A stretch of DNA of 64,000 nucleotides from CAVUAT01 sp963848045 (lineage in GTDB: Bacteria; Actinomycetota; Thermoleophilia; Solirubrobacterales; 70-9), in assembly GCA_963848045.1 (NCBI GenBank), contig CAWKCC010000004.1:853448-917447 (forward strand), given 5' to 3'. Of this stretch, positions 60,662-64,000 are shown in pieces. Numbering within the stretch: the stretch's first letter is position 1; every line of letters starts with the position of its first letter. The notes under the pieces are model-generated. The model was not told the origin of the DNA. It did no database searches and worked only from the letters and a program-made list of their open reading frames with translations. The position numbers and the translations under genes were made by a program.

Positions 60662-60689
60662 AAGAGCCCGCCTGATCGGCGGGCTCTTT
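60662..60689 (+). terminator. Rho-independent terminator after DUF4389 gene
   Basis: AAGAGCCCGCC and GGCGGGCTCTT form an 11-bp stem with a TGATC loop, followed by a short T/C run. It also lies just beyond the stop of the minus-strand microprotein at 60714. Confidence 0.8.
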
Positions 60690-60713
60690 CCCTCTCCTCG
60701 GCTTCCGCTGGGC

Positions 60714-60830
60714 TCAACGCTTGAGGGGGCGCTTGAAGGTGCGGTGACGCCTGTCGTCGTGGGCGAGCCCCCGGGCGCTTGGGCTGGGCTTGACCAGGTG
60801 GGCGAAACCGTGTGCCAGTCCTCCGAACAT
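60714..60830 (-). CDS. Microprotein A (38 residues), homologous to microprotein B
   Basis: A short minus-strand gene. The ATG at 60830 has GGAGGGAG about 6 nt upstream, and the stop is at 60714. The product starts MFGGLAHGFAHLVKPS, has a shared GLAHD block at 21-25 and ends in a basic tail (KRPLKR). It aligns without gaps over its first 25 residues with the 36-residue product at 62110-62220, and the DNA is also similar there. A hydrophobic-amphipathic N-terminal half plus a basic tail could associate with membranes or nucleic acid; the function is unknown. TGTGA-N6-TCACA palindromes lie 60-96 bp upstream. Confidence 0.7.
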   Translation of the reverse strand: MFGGLAHGFAHLVKPSPSARGLAHDDRRHRTFKRPLKR

Positions 60831-60889
60831 CTTCACTCCCTCCGGTTGATCCTCGTAAGACGACCGTAACTCCGGGTGACCCAAGACTT

Positions 60890-60905
60890 TGTGACTTCAG
60901 TCACA
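60890..60905. promoter_or_regulatory. CRP/GlxR-type palindrome, site 1
   Basis: TGTGACTTCAGTCACA is a perfect 6-bp inverted repeat with 4-bp centre and matches the CRP-family consensus TGTGA-N6-TCACA exactly. It lies upstream of microprotein A. Confidence 0.6.
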
Positions 60906-60913
60906 CAATATCT

Positions 60914-60926
60914 GTGACTTGGTCAC
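60914..60926. promoter_or_regulatory. GTGAC...GTCAC palindrome, site 2
   Basis: GTGAC-TTG-GTCAC has the same arms as site 1 but a 3-bp centre (N5 in CRP terms). It lies 8 bp past site 1; an additional GTGAC half-site is at 60876. Confidence 0.45.
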
Positions 60927-60998
60927 TCACGCTCTGTGAGGGATGTGTCAGGGCAGCCGTCGCTTGATCGCAATACGGGCCTGACCCCGGGGCCCGGG

Positions 60999-62063
60999 CT
61001 ACTCGTAGAGGGTGAAGGCGGCGAGCACCAGGTAGATCGCCACCAGCGCCGCCCCCTCGAACATCAGCGCCTCGCCGTCGCTGGTGATCTGCCAGACGGC
61101 GAGCGCGGTCAGGAACAGCGCCCCGATGTAGACGGGGGCGAGCGCGAAGGTGAGCGGGGTCACGAAGAACAGCGAGACCAGCACCAGGGCCGGGAACAGG
61201 AAGCCGGCGATCTGCGCAACCGAGTTGTTGACCACCGAGATCGCCAGGTCAGACTTGCCGCGATAGGCCAGCACGATCCCGGTCACGTTCTCGACCGCGT
61301 TGCCCGCGATCGCCACGATCACCAGGCCGGCGAAGGCCTCGGAGATGCCCAGCGTCTTGATCGCGGGGTCGAGCGCCTCCACGAACCAATCCGAGACGAA
61401 GGCGGCGCCGACGCCCGCGAGGGCCAGCATCACCGTCGCGAGGGCCATCGGAAGCCGCGGGCTCTCCTCGCTTGCGTCCATCCCAGGATCGCCCGGCTGG
61501 TGGGGCGACCGCAGATAGCCGAGCAGCCAGATCCCGTAGACGCCCAGCAGGCAGAGGGCTCCGATCGCCGAGATCGCCTCGACGTTGTCGGCGGCCTTCT
61601 CGCCCGAGGCGACCGAGAGGCCGATGATCACGATGATGAACAGAGAGACCAGCAGCAGGGTCGAGGTGTCCCGGGGCAGGCGATGGTGAAAGCGCATGGT
61701 GCCGTCGCCCGAGACGGCGCAGCCGGCGACGATCACCAGGCCCAGCACGAACAGGGCGTTGGCGAAGATCGAGCCGATGATCGAAGTCTGCGCCAGCGTC
61801 ACCTGGCCGGCGCTGAGCGCGAAGATGACGATGAAGAACTCGGGGAGGTTGCCGAGCGTGGACTGCAGGAAGCCCGTGGTGGCAGGGCCGAAGCGCATCC
61901 CCACCTGTTCGGTGGCGAGCGCCACGAGCCAGGCCATCCCCGCCAGCGCGAGCGTGGCAGCGGCGAAGGTGAGCACGGGCTCCGCCTCGGAGTAGTGCAG
62001 GAGGGCGGCCGCGGCGGTGGCGAGGGCGACCGCGGCGACTGTCAGCTTCTCGGCCGTCCCCAT
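60999..62063 (-). CDS. Calcium/proton (CAX-type) exchanger
   Basis: A 354-residue membrane exchanger with about 11 helices. The two inverted-repeat ion-binding motifs of the CaCA superfamily are present: GNLPEFFIVIFALSAGQV and GNAVENVTGIVLAYRGK, each with the key acidic residue. An acidic/Ser-rich cytoplasmic loop (DPGMDASEESPR) separates the halves. It exports calcium or another divalent cation in exchange for protons. The ATG at 62063 follows a TACGTT box by 9 nt. It lies between the two microprotein genes on the same strand. Confidence 0.88.
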   Translation of the reverse strand: MGTAEKLTVAAVALATAAAALLHYSEAEPVLTFAAATLALAGMAWLVALATEQVGMRFGPATTGFLQSTLGNLPEFFIVIFALSAGQVTLAQTSIIGSIFANALFVLGLVIVAGCAVSGDGTMRFHHRLPRDTSTLLLVSLFIIVIIGLSVASGEKAADNVEAISAIGALCLLGVYGIWLLGYLRSPHQPGDPGMDASEESPRLPMALATVMLALAGVGAAFVSDWFVEALDPAIKTLGISEAFAGLVIVAIAGNAVENVTGIVLAYRGKSDLAISVVNNSVAQIAGFLFPALVLVSLFFVTPLTFALAPVYIGALFLTALAVWQITSDGEALMFEGAALVAIYLVLAAFTLYE

Positions 62064-62072
62064 GCGGCCGCA

Positions 62073-62078
62073 AACGTA
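62073..62078 (-). promoter_or_regulatory. Putative -10 box TACGTT, leaderless
   Basis: Minus-strand TACGTT ends 9 nt before the ATG at 62063, directly after the hairpin that closes the microprotein B unit. Confidence 0.35.
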
Positions 62079-62106
62079 TCGAGGCGCGGCATGGCCGCGC
62101 CTCGAT
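62078..62106 (-). terminator. 13-bp hairpin after microprotein B
   Basis: ATCGAGGCGCGGC and GCCGCGCCTCGAT pair perfectly around an ATG loop, beginning 3 bp after the microprotein B stop. There is no long T-run. It would separate microprotein B from the exchanger gene. Confidence 0.55.
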
Positions 62107-62109
62107 CGT

Positions 62110-62220
62110 CTACTTCTTGCGGTTCTTGCGCTCCTTGCGCTCCTTGTCGTGGGCCAGGCCCTGTGCCTTGTGGCTGGGCTTGACCAACTCCGCGAAACCG
62201 ACTGCGAGTCCTCCGAACAT
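62110..62220 (-). CDS. Microprotein B (36 residues), homologous to microprotein A
   Basis: A minus-strand gene with ATG at 62220, an AAGGAG Shine-Dalgarno 6 nt upstream, and a TAG stop at 62110-62112. The product starts MFGGLAVGFAELVKPS, shares GLAHD at 21-25, and ends in a very basic tail (KERKERKNRKK). It shares 19 of the first 25 residues with microprotein A. It is divergent from the CGNR regulator gene across an 85-bp region containing an ATCACGTGAT palindrome and a CRP-type site. The function is unknown. Confidence 0.72.
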   Translation of the reverse strand: MFGGLAVGFAELVKPSHKAQGLAHDKERKERKNRKK

Positions 62221-62268
62221 GACTACTCCTTCAAGTTCTCCTGCGTGACTGACAAAACAACTTTACCA

Positions 62269-62278
62269 ATCACGTGAT
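62269..62278. promoter_or_regulatory. Palindrome ATCACGTGAT in the divergent promoter
   Basis: A perfect 10-bp palindrome midway between microprotein B and the CGNR gene. No binder can be named from sequence. Confidence 0.3.
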
Positions 62279-62287
62279 ACCCAAACG

Positions 62288-62303
62288 TGTGACATCCGTC
62301 ACG
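62288..62303. promoter_or_regulatory. CRP/GlxR-type palindrome, site 3
   Basis: TGTGACATCCGTCACG has GTGAC/GTCAC arms around a 4-bp centre and fits TGTGA-N6-TCACG. It ends 2 bp before the ATG of the CGNR regulator, so a bound protein should block its expression. Confidence 0.55.
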
Positions 62304-62305
62304 CT

Positions 62306-62896
62306 ATGCTGGGGGCCGTGAACGAGCAGGCGCTGGTGGAACAGGTCGAGGGCAAGCCCGCGCCGATGCCGCTGCTGGCGGTGCAGGCCTTCGCCAACAC
62401 CCTCGACATCGAGGACGACACCGACCGCCTCGCCACCCCCGAGTCCATGCAGCGCTGGCTCGAGGACTCCGAGCTGATCGCCCCCGGCGTCGTGGTGCGC
62501 CCGCGCCACGCCCGCGCCACCCGCGAGCTGCGCGACGCGCTGCGCGACGCGCTCGCCGCCAACGCCCTGGGCGACCGCGACCCCGCCGCCGCCCGCCGCC
62601 TCGCCGAGCGCGCCGGCACCCTGCGGATCGAGCTGCTCGCCGACGACGCCGGCCACCTCGGCCTCGACCTCTCCCCCGCCGGGTCGATCGGCGCCCTCGG
62701 CTCGCAGTTTCTCGCGATCGTCTTCCAAGCCCAGATCGAGGGCACCTGGGAGCGCCTCAAGCTCTGCGAGAACCCCGAGTGCCGCTGGGCCTTCTACGAC
62801 AACTCCCGCAACCGCTCCGGCTCCTGGTGCCGCACCGGCCTCTGCGGCAACCGGCTCACCAACCGCGCCTACCGGGAGCGGCGGCGGGCGGGTTGA
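62306..62896 (+). CDS. CGNR zinc-finger regulator (ABATE domain)
   Basis: A 196-residue regulator. The N-terminal ligand-binding-like ABATE domain has PLLAVQAFANTLDIEDDTD and a helical middle. The C-terminal CGNR zinc finger reads LKLCENPECRWAFYDNSRN...WCRTGLCGNRLTNRAYR, with four zinc-binding cysteines and the namesake CGNR. The ATG at 62306 has no Shine-Dalgarno; a GTG four codons later is an alternative. Family members are thought to act as transcription factors. It adjoins the microprotein B promoter. Confidence 0.85.
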   Translation: MLGAVNEQALVEQVEGKPAPMPLLAVQAFANTLDIEDDTDRLATPESMQRWLEDSELIAPGVVVRPRHARATRELRDALRDALAANALGDRDPAAARRLAERAGTLRIELLADDAGHLGLDLSPAGSIGALGSQFLAIVFQAQIEGTWERLKLCENPECRWAFYDNSRNRSGSWCRTGLCGNRLTNRAYRERRRAG

Positions 62897-62998
62897 GCGC
62901 GGGCTCGTTGGCCTTCGGCGCGCGTTAGTGTCGGCCTCGTCACCCCGCGACTCATGAGCGCTTCAGGGGTTTAGAGGAGAGTCACAAAGGAGAGACCG

Positions 62999-63368
62999 AT
63001 ACCCCCACTGCGGCACCTGACATACGCAAACGTCGTCTCCACGCTCGCCCTGATCGTCGCCATCGCCGGCGGCACCACGGCGATCGCGATCACCGCTTCC
63101 AAGAACAGCGTCACCAGCAAGTCGATCCGAAAGGGGGCGGTGAGGGCTAGCGAGTTGGGCCCGTTCGTAACTGTGACCAGGGTGGGATCGGGGGGAGGCG
63201 CCACGGTCATCTGTCCGCCAAAGACACGGGTGATATCGCGGCGGAGGCTCCGCTACCGGTGGCACTGCGTCTTTGCGCACGTCGGTCCCAGAGAACAACG
63301 GTTGGTCTGTTCCGGCGCTGCCAGCGTCAGACACGCCGATGGTTTTCGCCGTGTGCCTCAAGAAGTAG
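62999..63368 (+). pseudogene. Secreted surface protein, ATA start and +1 frameshift
   Basis: An AAGGAG Shine-Dalgarno (62986-62991) precedes an ATA at 62999 where a start is expected. From there the frame gives LTYANVVSTLALIVAIAGG, a membrane/signal segment, then SKNSVTSKSIRKGAVRASEL, a pattern common in Thermoleophilia secreted proteins. At about 63239 one extra C shifts the frame. Read as is, the frame continues to 63436 as an Arg/His-rich tail. Without it, a Gly/Ser-rich end (GGGSATGGTASLRTSVPENN...) stops at 63366-63368, giving about 122 residues. Loss of both start and frame suggests a recent pseudogene; a base-call error is possible for the indel. Confidence 0.6.
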
Positions 63369-63425
63369 CCACAAGAGCAAAGCGGCACGCCGAGTCCGGG
63401 AGGCAACTCTCTAGTTCTCCGGGTT

Positions 63426-64000
63426 CTACCCGCTGACAAGCACGCGGCGTTTTCTTGAGTGCCCGGGGCTGTAGGGGTAGTTGCCCTGACGCTTCACCCG
63501 CGCTCTGAAGACGTACCGGGCGCGTCCGGTGGTCTGCGTGAACCGATAGATCGCGTGGAACCGACCCTTGCTGTCGGCCTTCAGCTGCTTGAACGTTCGC
63601 CACTTCCTGCCAGCTCTGGCCTGAAGGCTGATGCCTCGACCCTCCGCGTTAGGCCCGGGGAGGGCACCGCGAAATCGAACGTTCTGGCCGTTGCGCAGGC
63701 TGGTTCGCCCCACGACCCTGAAGGCGGGCGCGACGACCGAGTTCAGATAGAGATGCACACGTTCGACCGTCTCGTTGTTGTAGCGGTAGACGACGTCGAA
63801 GTTGCGCGAGGGCCCTGGCTCGACGTCAAGCGAGAAGGTGCCATCGCTTCGCACCCTCCCGGTATCGACCAACTCCCGGCCGTCCCCCGGGAGATCCACC
63901 TGCTCGTAGAGACAGACGGTTGCGCCGCCCACCGGGCCGGGGCCCGAAAGCCTGCCCAGCACGTCGGCGGGCTTGTGCGAGCGAAGTCGGATCGAGGCGC
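63426..64000 (-). CDS. Secreted beta-sandwich protein, 5' end beyond window
   Basis: The C-terminal ~190 residues of a larger minus-strand gene; the frame is still open at 64000. VDTGRVRSDGTFSLDVEPGPSRN resembles carboxypeptidase-regulatory/Ig-like repeat strands, followed by a second beta domain (VRFRGALPGPNAEGRG, SLQARAGRKWRTFKQLKADS) and a basic, Tyr-rich end (YPYSPGHSRKRRVLVSG). Such multi-domain secreted proteins are common in this class. The function is unknown. It is convergent with the frameshifted gene at 62999. Confidence 0.65.
   Translation of the reverse strand, partial: ASIRLRSHKPADVLGRLSGPGPVGGATVCLYEQVDLPGDGRELVDTGRVRSDGTFSLDVEPGPSRNFDVVYRYNNETVERVHLYLNSVVAPAFRVVGRTSLRNGQNVRFRGALPGPNAEGRGISLQARAGRKWRTFKQLKADSKGRFHAIYRFTQTTGRARYVFRARVKRQGNYPYSPGHSRKRRVLVSG

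Overview
The window is about 64 kb of very GC-rich, densely coded bacterial chromosome. No phage, insertion sequence, CRISPR array or rRNA was seen, and there is one tRNA. The gene content suggests an actinobacterium of the class Thermoleophilia (Solirubrobacterales-like). Clues are a secreted-protein family starting LTYANVVSTLALIVAIAGG, secreted proteins with lysine-rich C-terminal beta modules ending KLKLKLKR, coenzyme-B12 ribonucleotide reductase with NrdR, and many genes that appear to be transcribed leaderless from a TANNNT box. The taxonomic call is inference from families, not from a marker gene.

Layout. 1-11.3 kb is a cell-surface polysaccharide block: a decayed sugar epimerase, an intact SDR epimerase, an asparagine-synthase-like amidotransferase, a glycosyltransferase fused to a flippase, a UDP-GlcNAc 2-epimerase, a hexapeptide acetyltransferase with a C-terminal frameshift, a DegT/WbpE-type aminotransferase and a large membrane protein. 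The 2-epimerase, acetyltransferase and aminotransferase together fit synthesis of a diacetamido-uronic acid type sugar. 11.3-21 kb holds a secreted trypsin-like protease, tRNA-Thr(CGT), an L,D-transpeptidase, a 2060-residue DUF11 surface protein, a GNAT and an SDR. 21-28.3 kb is a tight minus-strand operon: GntR regulator, glutamine-synthetase-like ligase, three split glutamate-synthase-like subunits, an unrecognised 147-residue protein and a DAO-family FAD oxidase. It resembles the N-methylglutamate (methylamine) pathway.

28.6-46.2 kb is mostly housekeeping: a serine hydrolase, a two-component system, holB-tmk, an archaeal-type topoisomerase I, a siroheme-type dehydrogenase, a methyltransferase, photolyase, a GT39-like enzyme, a hemolysin-III protein, an SDR, and nrdR-nrdJ behind an NrdR box. 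46.2-54.5 kb carries two secreted proteins that share a C-terminal module at DNA level (one a six-unit NHL propeller), small stress/enzyme genes, an ArsR-YCII pair and a CopA copper ATPase. 54.6-64 kb has DUF429, HdeD, amine oxidase, aminotransferase, PhzF, DUF4389, a CAX cation exchanger, a CGNR zinc-finger regulator, a frameshifted surface protein and a partial secreted protein.

The most novel item is a pair of homologous microproteins (38 and 36 residues, minus strand, 60714-60830 and 62110-62220) that flank the CAX exchanger. Each has its own Shine-Dalgarno sequence, and each lies next to TGTGA-N6-TCAC-type palindromes, one of which also abuts the CGNR regulator gene. Other items worth attention are the pervasive leaderless-promoter pattern, the methylamine-like operon with its extra subunit, the archaeal-type topoisomerase, and at least three genes broken by indels or decay.
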